From Thiohalocapsa marina (GTDB lineage: Bacteria > Pseudomonadota > Gammaproteobacteria > Chromatiales > Chromatiaceae), in the NCBI RefSeq assembly GCF_008632335.1, contig NZ_VWXX01000015.1:1-64000 (forward strand): 64,000 nt of DNA, written 5' to 3'. Made by a program: the position numbers and the translations under genes. The notes beneath the pieces are model-generated. The model saw only the letters and a list, made by a program, of their open reading frames with translations, did no database searches and was not told the origin of the DNA. Below are positions 53,817 to 62,908 of the stretch, one piece after another. Each line of letters begins with the position of its first letter. Position 1 is the stretch's first letter.

Positions 53817-55535
53817 ATGCGATTTCGCAGGCTGAAGAGTCCCGTTCCTGCCGGTCGGCGTCTGTTGCCGGTGCCGGCCCTGATACTGTTGCCGTTACTG
53901 GCCTGCGTTCCCGGGGTGTTGCTGGCGGACGCCCTGTCGGCGCTATCGCCGCGCTGGCAGGGGCAACTGGTGCCGGTGCCCGAGACGGATGTCAGCGGCG
54001 CCGAGCCGTTGATGCAGCAGGGGCTGTCCGCTGCCCGCGCTGAGGTCGCGGCGCTGCTGGCCGAACCGGAGGCGGATTCCGATGCCCTGGCTGCAGCCTA
54101 TGGCCGGCTGGGAGCACTGCTGCTGTTGCTGGAGGTAGAGGCCCCGGCGGACGCCTGCCTGCGTAACGCCATGGCATTGCAGCCGGACGCGTTCCGTTGG
54201 CCCTATTACGCCGGTTATCTGGCCATGCTGGCCGGCAATCTGGAGCAGGCGCTGGCATATCTGCACACCGCGCAGGCCATCGATGCCGAGTACGCGCCGT
54301 TGTACCTGCGGCTGGGCAAGGTGCGGCTGGACCGCAGCGAACTCGAGCAGGCCCGGGCCGCGTTTGAGCGAGTCAGGGATGTACCGGCACTGCTGGCGCC
54401 GGCACACTACTACCTGGGCCAGATCGCGCTGCTGGAGCGCCGTCACGCCGATGCCGTCGATCTGCTGCAGACAGCACTCGCGGCCCACCCCGATGCCACC
54501 GAGGTGCACTATCCGCTGGCCCAGGCCTATCGGGCCCTGGGGCAGGCGGACCTGGCCCGTGACCATCTGGCGCAGTTCGAGCTGCGCGCCCCGGATATCG
54601 CCGATCCGCTGCTGGCAGAGCTGCAGGCGGCCAACCGGCGGGCGCTGCCGGCCTTCAAGCGCGCGGTGCATGCGGTGCGCGGCGGGGACTATGCCGGCGC
54701 GGCGGAGGAGTTCGAGGCGGGCCTGGCGGTGGACCCGGACAATGCCGCGGCGCGCATCAGCCATGCCCGGGTGTTGTATCTGACCGGTCGCCCGGAGGCG
54801 GCGGCCGCCGAACTGGACGCCGCGCTGCAGAGGGATCCGGAGCAGGCCCTGGGGCACTTCCTGCAGGGTGTGCTGGCGCAGCAGCGGGGCGCCACGCATG
54901 ACGCAGCGGCGGCTTACGAACGGGCGCTGGCCCTGGCACCCGACCATGCGGGTGCCCTGTTCCAGCGTGCGAACCTGGACTTTAGCGCCGGGCGCTACGC
55001 CCAGGCCGCCGCGGCCTATGGCCGGCTCATCGAGCTGGATGCTGCCGTGGCGCCGGCCCGGGTGCTGGCGCTGGTGGCTGCGCGCCGGGCCGGTGCGGCG
55101 GAAGCGACGGTGCTCGCGAAGCTGCAGTCACTGGCCACGGCGCATCCGGAAGATCCTCAGGCCGGCTACGCCCTGGCACGGGGGCTGGCCGCGGCGGAAC
55201 AGACAGACCTGCGCGACATCGACCGCGCCCTGCGTCTGGCGGCAGAGCTCGCACTCACCCGGCCGGGCCCGGCGCACCAGCAGTTGCTGGCCTTCGTTCA
55301 GGCCGCCGCCGGGCGCTGGGACAGCGCAGTCGAGACCCAGCAGCGTCTGTTGGCCATGGCCGGCTGGGCCCGGCGTCCGGCAGCGGAGATCGAGGCCATG
55401 CAGCAGGCCCTCACGGCCTACCGTGAACACCGCCTGCCGGGACCCGCGTGGCCGGTGGATGATCCGCTGTTGTCGCCGCCGCCGTTCGATGCAGCGCGGC
55501 TGTTTCGCGAATATCCGGCTACGAAGCCCTACTGA
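53817..55535 (+). CDS. secreted TPR-repeat protein
   Basis: A 572-residue protein with a signal peptide (LLPVPALILLPLLACVPGVLLADA) and then about ten TPR-like repeats, such as AFRWPYYAGYLAMLAGNLEQ and APLYLRLGKVRLDRSELEQA, with the A8/G8/Y11/A20/P32 pattern. A Cys near the hydrophobic end (LLACVPG) could make it a lipoprotein. A strong GAAGGAGGT (53801-53809) precedes the ATG by seven bases. It starts 28 bases after the ASPIC/UnbV gene and is probably its partner. Function unknown. Confidence 0.85.
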   Translation: MRFRRLKSPVPAGRRLLPVPALILLPLLACVPGVLLADALSALSPRWQGQLVPVPETDVSGAEPLMQQGLSAARAEVAALLAEPEADSDALAAAYGRLGALLLLLEVEAPADACLRNAMALQPDAFRWPYYAGYLAMLAGNLEQALAYLHTAQAIDAEYAPLYLRLGKVRLDRSELEQARAAFERVRDVPALLAPAHYYLGQIALLERRHADAVDLLQTALAAHPDATEVHYPLAQAYRALGQADLARDHLAQFELRAPDIADPLLAELQAANRRALPAFKRAVHAVRGGDYAGAAEEFEAGLAVDPDNAAARISHARVLYLTGRPEAAAAELDAALQRDPEQALGHFLQGVLAQQRGATHDAAAAYERALALAPDHAGALFQRANLDFSAGRYAQAAAAYGRLIELDAAVAPARVLALVAARRAGAAEATVLAKLQSLATAHPEDPQAGYALARGLAAAEQTDLRDIDRALRLAAELALTRPGPAHQQLLAFVQAAAGRWDSAVETQQRLLAMAGWARRPAAEIEAMQQALTAYREHRLPGPAWPVDDPLLSPPPFDAARLFREYPATKPY

Positions 55536-55580
55536 GGGCGTTCGGAGCGTCGGAAGGCGAATCGGAGCCTCGGGAAGCGA

Positions 55581-55612
55581 AAGGGCCGGGAGAACAGGTT
55601 CTTCCGGCCCTT
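55581..55612. terminator. strong bidirectional terminator
   Basis: Bases 55581-55594 pair with 55599-55612 in a 14-bp stem (one G-T) with a CAGG tetraloop, between converging genes. It is bordered by TT on the plus side and by TTTCG on the minus side. It likely ends transcripts from both the TPR cluster and the sulfur-globule-like gene. Confidence 0.8.
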
Positions 55613-55682
55613 GACTGGGGAGCCCGCCGCGACGTCCCGCGCTTGGTGGGGCGAGAGCGCGGCGGTTGTCGAGCCCCGGCTG

Positions 55683-56000
55683 CTAGCGCTGTGCCCCGGT
55701 GTCGGGGGTCGCCGGCGGCGCTACCGGTGCCGCATAGGGCACACCATAGCCCCAGGGGGCGCCGTAGCCATAGCCGTAGGCCGGGTAGCCGCCATAGCCG
55801 TAACCGGGGTAGCCGCCATAACCATAACCCGGGTAGCCGCCCCAGCCGTAGCCCGGGTAGCCGCCGTACCAGGGCCCGCCGTGCCACGGACCGCCGTACC
55901 AAGGACCGTCGCCCCAGGAGCCCCAGAATGCCTGTGCCGGCGTAGCGGCGATGGCGGCAAGGGCGGCGACGCCCGTGGCGGAAAGCAGAATCTTCTTCAT
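55683..56000 (-). CDS. sulfur-globule-type Gly/Tyr-rich secreted protein
   Basis: A 105-residue protein with signal peptide KKILLSATGVAALAAIAATP cut at AQA-FW. The mature part is made of repeats such as GGYPGYGYGGYPGYG and GPWYGGPWHGGPWYGG, so about half is Gly and Tyr with Trp and Pro. This is the composition of the envelope proteins (Sgp) that coat intracellular sulfur globules in Allochromatium-type bacteria. A consensus GGAGGT stands before the ATG. It has its own promoter within the end of dusA. Other Gly-rich secreted proteins are possible; the sulfur genes nearby favour the sulfur-globule role. Confidence 0.8.
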   Translation of the reverse strand: MKKILLSATGVAALAAIAATPAQAFWGSWGDGPWYGGPWHGGPWYGGYPGYGWGGYPGYGYGGYPGYGYGGYPAYGYGYGAPWGYGVPYAAPVAPPATPDTGAQR

Positions 56001-56035
56001 GTTACCTCCACTGTCTCTGTGATTATCGTTCGGAA

Positions 56036-56052
56036 CGGGAGCCAGACTCCCG
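56036..56052 (-). other. hairpin in the sulfur-globule gene leader
   Basis: CGGGAG (56036-56041) and CTCCCG (56047-56052) form a six-bp stem with a five-base loop in the predicted leader of about 50 bases. It sits close to the 5' end and could protect an abundant mRNA from decay. Confidence 0.5.
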
Positions 56053-56058
56053 CACGGA

Positions 56059-56086
56059 ATTATACTGCACATGGGCACGTTTTCAG
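56059..56086 (-). promoter_or_regulatory. sigma-70 promoter of the sulfur-globule gene
   Basis: On the minus strand CTGAAA (56086-56081) and a perfect TATAAT (56064-56059) are 16 bases apart. The -35 box overlaps the dusA stop codon. The strong -10 suits a structural protein made in quantity. Confidence 0.65.
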
Positions 56087-57123
56087 CCCACCCGCCGCAT
56101 GGCCTCAAGCAGCACCTCAACACCGGCGCCGGGACGATGGGCCTGCTGACTCAGGTGGCGTCGCCAGGCCTTGGCCCCCGGCCGGGCGTGGAACAGGCCG
56201 AGCAGATGGCGTGTCATGGCGTTGAGCGGGACGCCCTCGGCCAGGCGCTGCTCGATATAGGGCACCAGGGCCTCGAGCACGGCGTGCGGGGTCGGCGGCG
56301 ACGTGCCGGCACCGAAGATGGCCTGATCGGCCGCTGCCAGCAGCCAGGGATTCTGGTAGGCCTCGCGCCCGATCATCACGCCGTCCATCACCGCGAGCTG
56401 CTCCGTGGTCTGTTCCAGCGTGGTGATGCCGCCGTTGATGACCATGGGCAGCGCCAGGAAGTCTGCCTTCAGCCGATGCACCACGTCGTAGCGCAGCGGT
56501 GGCACGTCGCGGTTCTCCCGCGGGCTCAGGCCCTTGAGCCAGGCCTTGCGGGCGTGCATGATCAGGGCGTCGCAGCCGGCGTCCTGCAGGATGCGGGTAA
56601 AGGCCGCCAGTTCTTCGTAGCTGTCGCGCTCATCGATGCCGATGCGGGTCTTGACCGTGACCGGTATCGCGACGGCGGCCTTCATTGCCGCCACGCAGTC
56701 GGCAACCAGTTCCGGTTCGGCCATCAGGCAGGCGCCGAAGCGGCCGGACTGGACCCGGTCGGAGGGGCAGCCGACATTGATGTTGAGTTCGTCGTAGCCC
56801 CAGTCAGCGCCCATGCGGGCACATTCGGCCATCTGCGCCGGATCGGAGCCGCCGAGCTGCAGTGCAAGGGGGTGTTCCGCCGGGTCGTGGCGCAGAAAGC
56901 GTGCCCGTTCGCCGTGGATCAGCGCACCGGTGGTGACCATCTCGGTGTAGAGCAGGGTGTGGCGGGTGATCAGGCGGGCGAAGTAACGGTAATGCCTGTC
57001 TGTCCAGTCCAGCATCGGGGCCACCGAAAGGCGGCGGTCCAGCCGGGGCGTTGCCGAAACCGGGGCTGGGGCTGGGACCGGGTCAGGGGCCGGGGCAGAA
57101 AAAGGGGTGGATTCTGGTGACAT
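56083..57123 (-). CDS. dusA: tRNA-dihydrouridine synthase A
   Basis: A 346-residue FMN enzyme that reduces U20/U20a in tRNA. Recognised from VAPMLDWTDRHYRYFARLI, NINVGCPSDRVQSGRFGACL (catalytic Cys in the GCPS region), VTVKTRIGIDE and INGGITTLEQ; DWTDRH and GRFGACLM are DusA-specific. A Pro/Ala-rich 25-residue N-terminal extension is unusual. It is not functionally tied to the sulfur genes on either side. Confidence 0.94.
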   Translation of the reverse strand: MSPESTPFSAPAPDPVPAPAPVSATPRLDRRLSVAPMLDWTDRHYRYFARLITRHTLLYTEMVTTGALIHGERARFLRHDPAEHPLALQLGGSDPAQMAECARMGADWGYDELNINVGCPSDRVQSGRFGACLMAEPELVADCVAAMKAAVAIPVTVKTRIGIDERDSYEELAAFTRILQDAGCDALIMHARKAWLKGLSPRENRDVPPLRYDVVHRLKADFLALPMVINGGITTLEQTTEQLAVMDGVMIGREAYQNPWLLAAADQAIFGAGTSPPTPHAVLEALVPYIEQRLAEGVPLNAMTRHLLGLFHARPGAKAWRRHLSQQAHRPGAGVEVLLEAMRRVG

Positions 57124-57351
57124 CGGATTTGACTGGCGTTGCGGGATGGGGCAACGGTACCAGAACCCGCTGTCGACAGGGGGCTGGAGGCTTGGCTGGG
57201 GTGTGCGGGGGCGTCGATCGGGGTGGGCTGACGGGCGATCGATGACGCTTACCGGATGATCTGTGTCGTTTTAACGGGCAAAACCCGTCGCAATTCGTGT
57301 TGCAGAATATTAGAATTTCGCAATCTTCACAGACCCAGAGGGATTCCGTCG

Positions 57352-60252
57352 ATGAAAGACCCCGTCGTCCACACCGATCGCGAGATTGGTCAAACCGAGG
57401 TCAAGGAGACCACCTGCTACATGTGCGCGTGCCGCTGCGGCATCCGCGTGCATCTGCGGGACGGCCAGGTTCGCTACATCGAGGGTAACCCAAATCACCC
57501 TTTGAATCATGGTGTTATCTGTGCAAAGGGTAGCTCCGGCATCATGAAGCAGGTGTCCCCGGCGCGCCTGACCAAGCCGTTGCGGCGCAAGGCCAAGGCC
57601 CGGCGTGGCGAGTCGCAGTTCGAGGAGATCTCCTGGGACGAGGCCATGACCCTGCTCGCCGACCGGCTGAAGAAACTGCGGGCGGAGGACCCGAAAAAAT
57701 TCGCCCTGTTTACGGGGCGCGATCAGATGCAGGCCCTGACCGGCATGTTCGCCAAGCAGTTCGGCACCCCGAACTACGCCGCCCACGGCGGCTTCTGCTC
57801 GGTGAACATGGCTGCCGGCATGATCTACAGCATCGGCGGCTCGTTCTGGGAGTTCGGCGGCCCCGATCTGGAGCATGCGAAGCTGTTCGTGATGATCGGC
57901 ACCGCCGAGGACCATCACTCAAACCCGCTGAAGATCCAGATCTCCAAGTTCAAGCGCCGGGGTGGGCGCTTCGTCTCCATCAATCCCGTGCGCAGCGGTT
58001 ACTCCGCCATCGCCGACGAATGGGTGCCGATCAAGCCGGGTACCGACGGCGCGCTGCTGCTGGCCCTGATCCACGAGATCATCAAGGTCGGCCTGTTCGA
58101 CCGCGAGTTCCTGATCCAGTACACCAATTCCGCGGAGCTGGTGATCGATGACCCGCAGCGGGACGATCACGGCATGTTCTACCGCGATGCCTCGGCGGAG
58201 GTCACCGAGGGCTGTACCGACCCCCAGAACAAGCTGTGGTGGGACCGGCACAAGGGCCAGGTGCTGACCCATACCGAGGGGGCGGACCCGCGGCTGATGG
58301 GTAACTACACCCTGACCGACGGCACCCCGGTGAAGCCGTCGTTCCAGCTGCTGAAGGAGCGCGTCGAGCGCTACACGCCGGAGTGGGCCGAGGGCATCAC
58401 CGGCATCCCGGCGGAGACCATCCGCCGGCTGGCCTACGAGATGGGCGTCACCGCCCGGGACCAGAAGATCGAGCTGCCCATCACCTGGACCGACTGCTGG
58501 GACAAGGAGCACGACACCGTCACCGGCAATCCGGTGGCCTTCCACGCCATGCGCGGTCTGGCGGCCCACTCCAACGGCTTCCAGACCATCCGCTCGCTGA
58601 GCATCCTGATGACCATCCTCGGCACCATCGACCGGCCGGGTGGCTTCCGTCATCGGGCGCCGTTCCCGCGCCCCATCCCGCCGTGCCCGAAGCCGCCCCA
58701 CGGCCCCGAGGCGGTGCAGCCGGATACCCCGCTGGACGGCCTGCCGCTTGGCTGGCCGGCCAAGCCCGAGGACCTGTTCGTCGACGACGACGGGGCACCG
58801 GTGCGCATCGACAAGGCCTTTTCCTGGGAGTATCCGCTGTCGGTGCACGGGCTGATGCACAACGTCATCACCAATGCCTGGCGCGGTGACCCGTATCCCA
58901 TCGACACGCTGTTCCTGTTCATGGCCAACATGGCCTGGAACTCGTCCATGAACACCAGCGAAGCGCGGCGCATGCTCACCGACACCGACGAGAATGGGGA
59001 CTACAAGATCCCGTTCCTGGTGGTGGTCGACACCTTCTCGTCCGAGACCGTTGCCTTTGCCGATCTGGTGTTGCCGGACACCACCTATCTCGAGCGCCAC
59101 GACGTGCTGTCCATGCTGGACCGGCCGATCTCGGAGTTCGACGGCCCGGTGGATGCCGTGCGCATGCCGGTGCTGCCGCCCAAGGGGGAGTGCCGTCCGT
59201 TCCAGGACGTGATCATCGAACTGGGTGCGCGCCTGGGCCTGCCGGCCTTCACCAAGGAGGACGGTTCGGCCAAGTACCGCAACTACGCCGATTTCATTGT
59301 CAACTACGAGACCTCGCCCGGTTCCGGCATCGGCTTTCTGGCCGGCTGGCGCGGCGAGTTCGGTGAGAAATACCTCAAGGGCGAGCCGAACCCGCGGCAA
59401 TGGGAGCACTACAAGGCCAACGGTTGCGTCTTCCACCATGAACTGCCGCGCAGTTACCAGTTCATGCGCAACTGGAACAAGGGCTACCTGCACTGGGCGC
59501 GGTCCCATGCGCTCACCCGCTGGGCCGAGCCCATCACGCTGCATGTCTACTCCGAGGTGCTGAACCGGTTCCGCGCCGCGGCCCAGGGCCGTCGACCGGG
59601 ACGCCAACCGCCGGAGCACCTGCGCAAGCGGGTGGAGACCTTCTTCGACCCGCTGCCGTTCTACTACGAGCCGCTGGAGACCCAGCGCATCGACAAGAAC
59701 CGCTATCCGCTCAACGCGCTGACGCAGCGACCCATGGCCATGTACCACAGCTGGGACAGCCAGAATGCGTGGCTGCGCCAGATCCACAGCCACAACTATC
59801 TTTTTGTCAATCCGAAGGTGGCGGTGGCGCAGGGCATCAGCGACGGCGACTGGATCTGGGTGGAGTCGCACCTGGGCCGGGTGAAGTGCATGTGCCGCTT
59901 CTCCGAAGCGGTGGAGCCGGGCACGGTGTGGACCTGGAACGCCATCGGCAAGGCGGCTGGCGCCTGGGCGCTGTCGCCGAACGCCGACGAATCGAAGAAG
60001 GGCTTTCTGCTCAATCACCTGATCGGCGAGGAATTGCCGCCGGGCGATGACGGCCTGCATCTGTCCAACTCAGATCCGGTGACGGGTCAGGCGGCCTGGT
60101 TCGACGTGCGCGTGCGCATCAGCAAGGCCGACGAGCAGGAGCCGCGGATGACCGAGCCCCAGTTTGCGCCGATGAAGCCGCTGCCGGGGCAGGAGGGCCG
60201 CCCACGCGGCAAATGGCAGGCCTATGTGGCTGGCATGTTCGGGAGGAAGTGA
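57352..60252 (+). CDS. soeA: sulfite-oxidising molybdoenzyme, catalytic subunit
   Basis: A 966-residue DMSO-reductase-superfamily protein. The N-terminal [4Fe-4S] site is CYMCACRCGIRVH...C, and the bis-MGD-binding regions follow (IMKQVSPARLTKPL, FTGRDQMQALTG, LDRPGGF-like TIDRPGGFRHRAPF). There is no Tat signal, so it faces the cytoplasm like SoeA of Allochromatium. It is followed by an FeS subunit and a membrane subunit. The ATG at 57352 has GAGGG 11 bases before. It should oxidise sulfite to sulfate and pass electrons to the quinone pool. A polysulfide or tetrathionate reductase is the alternative; the sulfur-globule gene and TauE support sulfite oxidation. Confidence 0.87.
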   Translation: MKDPVVHTDREIGQTEVKETTCYMCACRCGIRVHLRDGQVRYIEGNPNHPLNHGVICAKGSSGIMKQVSPARLTKPLRRKAKARRGESQFEEISWDEAMTLLADRLKKLRAEDPKKFALFTGRDQMQALTGMFAKQFGTPNYAAHGGFCSVNMAAGMIYSIGGSFWEFGGPDLEHAKLFVMIGTAEDHHSNPLKIQISKFKRRGGRFVSINPVRSGYSAIADEWVPIKPGTDGALLLALIHEIIKVGLFDREFLIQYTNSAELVIDDPQRDDHGMFYRDASAEVTEGCTDPQNKLWWDRHKGQVLTHTEGADPRLMGNYTLTDGTPVKPSFQLLKERVERYTPEWAEGITGIPAETIRRLAYEMGVTARDQKIELPITWTDCWDKEHDTVTGNPVAFHAMRGLAAHSNGFQTIRSLSILMTILGTIDRPGGFRHRAPFPRPIPPCPKPPHGPEAVQPDTPLDGLPLGWPAKPEDLFVDDDGAPVRIDKAFSWEYPLSVHGLMHNVITNAWRGDPYPIDTLFLFMANMAWNSSMNTSEARRMLTDTDENGDYKIPFLVVVDTFSSETVAFADLVLPDTTYLERHDVLSMLDRPISEFDGPVDAVRMPVLPPKGECRPFQDVIIELGARLGLPAFTKEDGSAKYRNYADFIVNYETSPGSGIGFLAGWRGEFGEKYLKGEPNPRQWEHYKANGCVFHHELPRSYQFMRNWNKGYLHWARSHALTRWAEPITLHVYSEVLNRFRAAAQGRRPGRQPPEHLRKRVETFFDPLPFYYEPLETQRIDKNRYPLNALTQRPMAMYHSWDSQNAWLRQIHSHNYLFVNPKVAVAQGISDGDWIWVESHLGRVKCMCRFSEAVEPGTVWTWNAIGKAAGAWALSPNADESKKGFLLNHLIGEELPPGDDGLHLSNSDPVTGQAAWFDVRVRISKADEQEPRMTEPQFAPMKPLPGQEGRPRGKWQAYVAGMFGRK

Positions 60253-60255
60253 GAC

Positions 60256-60978
60256 ATGACACAACTGGCCCTGGTAATCGACCTGAACGTGTGCGTTGGC
60301 TGCCATGCGTGCGTGACCTCGTGCAAGCAATGGAACACCTCCGGCTGGGCCGGCCCCATGGTGGATGAGAATCCCTATGATGCCGATCCCACCGGCACCT
60401 TCTTCAACCGGGTGCAGACCTTCGAGGTCGGCAATTATCCGCAGACGGAGACGGTGCATTTCCCCAAGAGCTGCCTGCATTGCGAGGATCCGCCTTGCGT
60501 GCCGGTGTGCCCGACCGGGGCGTCGTACAAGCGCGAGGACAACGGTGTCGTGCTGGTGGACTACGACAAGTGCATCGGCTGCAAGTACTGCTCCTGGGCC
60601 TGTCCCTATGGCGTGCGGGAACTGGACGAGCAGCAGAAGGTGATGAAGAAATGCACGCTGTGCATCGACCGCATCACCGACCAGACCCTGCCGGAGTCCG
60701 AGCGCAAGCCGGCCTGCGTGCTAGCATGTCCCACCAGCGCCCGGCTGTACGGCGACGTGCATGATCCGGATTCCGAGGTGTCGGTGGCGATTCGCGAGCG
60801 CGGTGGCTATCCGCTGATGCCGGAGTGGGGCACGCGGCCGGCCAACCATTATCTGCCGCGGCGCAAGACCCGCATGCACATCACCGAAGACGAGTTGCAG
60901 CGCGCCGACAATCCGCTGACCAAGGAAGACATCACGGTCTACACGGGTGAGGAAACCCTGGACGATGTCACCTGGTAA
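60256..60978 (+). CDS. soeB: sulfite-oxidising enzyme, iron-sulfur subunit
   Basis: A 240-residue DmsB/PhsB-type electron-transfer subunit with four [4Fe-4S] sites. The Cys clusters are CVGCHACVTSCKQWN, CLHCEDPPCVPVCPTGA, CIGCKYCSWACPYG and CTLCIDRI with CVLACPTSA. No signal peptide, in keeping with a cytoplasmic enzyme. It starts three bases after soeA. Electrons pass through it from the molybdenum centre to SoeC. Confidence 0.92.
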   Translation: MTQLALVIDLNVCVGCHACVTSCKQWNTSGWAGPMVDENPYDADPTGTFFNRVQTFEVGNYPQTETVHFPKSCLHCEDPPCVPVCPTGASYKREDNGVVLVDYDKCIGCKYCSWACPYGVRELDEQQKVMKKCTLCIDRITDQTLPESERKPACVLACPTSARLYGDVHDPDSEVSVAIRERGGYPLMPEWGTRPANHYLPRRKTRMHITEDELQRADNPLTKEDITVYTGEETLDDVTW

Positions 60979-61050
60979 CCGACCGGGTTTCCAGAACGGC
61001 CCTGTGACCTCGGAAGTGACCTCAGAACCCAGCTAGCAGAGACTCGACCC

Positions 61051-62031
61051 ATGCATCCCGCCTTCTCCGTGATCTTTCTCACCACGCTCATCGGTGCTGC
61101 CCAGGGCCTGTTCCTGGCGCTCTTCACCGGTCAGCTCTACGCCAGCATCCGGCTCATCGAGCCGCAGACGGACGTGTTCTATGCCGTCGGCAGCGCCCTG
61201 GCGCTCGGCCTGCTCATTGCCGGTCTGGGGGCGTCGTTCTTCCACCTGGGGCGGCCGGAGCGGGCCTGGCGGGCGGCCACCCGGTGGCGCACGTCCTGGC
61301 TGTCGCGGGAGGTCATCGTCCTGCCGATGATGATGGCGGTGGTGTTCTTCTACGGCCTGTTCCACTGGCTGGAATGGACCGATCCGTTCGTCGTGCTGGG
61401 CGATGACATGCTGGCCATCGATGCCACCTTCGTCATCGGCGCCGTGGGTACCCTGGTGGCCTTTGCACTCTATGTCTGCACCGCGATGATCTATGCCAGC
61501 GTGAAGTTCCTGGAGGAGTGGCATTCGCCCTATACGGTGGGCAATTTCATCTTTCTGGGCGCAGGCTCGGGCTTCATGCTGGCGGCGGCCTATTCGGCCT
61601 ATATCGGCAACCATCTGGTGGGCTTCTACGGCACCTGGGCTGTGATCCTGACGCTGCTCGGTCTCGCGACCCGGGGCGCGACACTGGTGCGCAACGTCGG
61701 GCTGCGGCACAAGAGCAACCTGCAGACCGCCATCGGGGTGCGGCATCGCACCATCGAGCAGAAATCCCAGGGCTTCACCGGGAGTTCCTTCAACACGCGG
61801 GAGTTCTTCCATCACAAGAGCCCGGAATTCCTGCGTCTGGTGCGGCTGGCGTTCCTGGTGCTGGTGTTTCCGGTGCCGATCCTGCTGATCGCGCTGGCCT
61901 ATGTGACGCAATCGGCGACACTGCCCATCATCGCCTTTGTCGCGCAGTACCTGGGTCTGCTGGCGGAACGTTGGTACTTCTTTGCTGAGGCCCGTCACCC
62001 GCAGAACCTCTACTACCAGAGCGTGGCCTGA
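61051..62031 (+). CDS. soeC: sulfite-oxidising enzyme, membrane anchor (DmsC/NrfD type)
   Basis: A 326-residue membrane protein with eight or nine helices, of the DmsC type. The N-terminus AFSVIFLTTLIGAAQGLFLA and HLGRPERAWRAATRWRTSWLS is typical of DmsC/SoeC. It should bind quinone and anchor SoeAB at the cytoplasmic face. The gap of 72 bases after soeB contains no terminator, so it is likely one operon. Confidence 0.9.
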   Translation: MHPAFSVIFLTTLIGAAQGLFLALFTGQLYASIRLIEPQTDVFYAVGSALALGLLIAGLGASFFHLGRPERAWRAATRWRTSWLSREVIVLPMMMAVVFFYGLFHWLEWTDPFVVLGDDMLAIDATFVIGAVGTLVAFALYVCTAMIYASVKFLEEWHSPYTVGNFIFLGAGSGFMLAAAYSAYIGNHLVGFYGTWAVILTLLGLATRGATLVRNVGLRHKSNLQTAIGVRHRTIEQKSQGFTGSSFNTREFFHHKSPEFLRLVRLAFLVLVFPVPILLIALAYVTQSATLPIIAFVAQYLGLLAERWYFFAEARHPQNLYYQSVA

Positions 62032-62056
62032 CGCCGACGACGGGGCCGCGCCCCGC

Positions 62057-62803
62057 TCAGTTCAGCAGCAGCTTGACCGACACCGCCAGGGACACGGCCA
62101 CCAGGATGGGCCGGACCAGGCGCGCGCCATGGCGATTGACCAGGTGTGCGCCGATCCAGCCGCCGACAAGCTGGCCCGCGACCATGGGCAAGCCGAGGCT
62201 CCAGACCACCTGTCCGCCGGCGCTGAACAGCAGGATGGCGGCGCTGTTGCTGGTCAGGTTGAGCAGCTTGGCGTGGGCGGTTGCCCGGCGCAGGCCATGG
62301 CCCAGCAGGGCGATGTAGCCCATGGCGAAAAAGGTGCCGGTACCCGGCCCGAAGAAGCCGTCGTAGAATCCCACCACCGTTCCCACCGTCAGGGCGAAGG
62401 CCGTGTCGCCGATGCGCCGGTGCGAGTCCAGATCCGAGACCCGGGGCGAGAGCAGGAAATAGAGCCCGAAGCCGATCAGCAGCAGCGGGATCAGGCCGGC
62501 AAGGAGGTCGCTGGCGACGAACTGCACCGCGATGGCGCCGGCGGCGGCACCAAGGAAGGTGCAGATCACGGCGGTTATGGATCGGCGCAGCTCGATGCTG
62601 CCCGCGCGCAGGAAGTGGGCGGTGGATGCCAGTGTGCCGAAGAATCCCTGGGCCTTGTTGGTGGCCAGGGCCTCTACGGGTCCCAGGCCGGCCCAGAGCA
62701 GCGCCGGCAGGGTGATCAGGCCGCCGCCGCCGGCGATGGCGTCCACCAGGCCCGCCAGCAGCGCAATGGCAAACAGCAGCAGGGCGAGGGCGGCGGGGTC
62801 CAT
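62057..62803 (-). CDS. TauE/SafE (TSUP) family transporter
   Basis: A 248-residue membrane protein with about eight helices in two halves. The family motifs are AGLVDAIAGGGGLITLP at the N-terminus and its repeat GFYDGFFGPGTGTFFAMGYI in the second half. Members export sulfite or sulfonates, so placement tail to tail with soeC (25 bases apart) suggests a role in sulfite handling, though TSUP substrates vary and this is inferred. Confidence 0.9.
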   Translation of the reverse strand: MDPAALALLLFAIALLAGLVDAIAGGGGLITLPALLWAGLGPVEALATNKAQGFFGTLASTAHFLRAGSIELRRSITAVICTFLGAAAGAIAVQFVASDLLAGLIPLLLIGFGLYFLLSPRVSDLDSHRRIGDTAFALTVGTVVGFYDGFFGPGTGTFFAMGYIALLGHGLRRATAHAKLLNLTSNSAAILLFSAGGQVVWSLGLPMVAGQLVGGWIGAHLVNRHGARLVRPILVAVSLAVSVKLLLN

Positions 62804-62908
62804 GGATGGCGGATGCAGAAGCTGGCGACGTCAGGACGAACGACATATCTTGTGCAATACTAACGGAAGATCAGTCGTTGGTTCATAGCTGTAGCGAGAC
62901 ATTCTGAG

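Noticed and set aside
55720-55930. Short tandem DNA repeats (GGGTAGCCGCCATA type)
   Set aside because: They encode the Gly-Tyr-Pro repeats of the sulfur-globule-type protein and are not a CRISPR or satellite array.
57274-57287. ACGGG...CCCGT inverted repeat upstream of soeA as an operator
   Set aside because: Only five pairs and no matching promoter element beside it; may be chance.
57919-60060. A 713-codon open frame antisense to soeA
   Set aside because: Shadow of the GC-rich third-position pattern of soeA; no domain or start signal.
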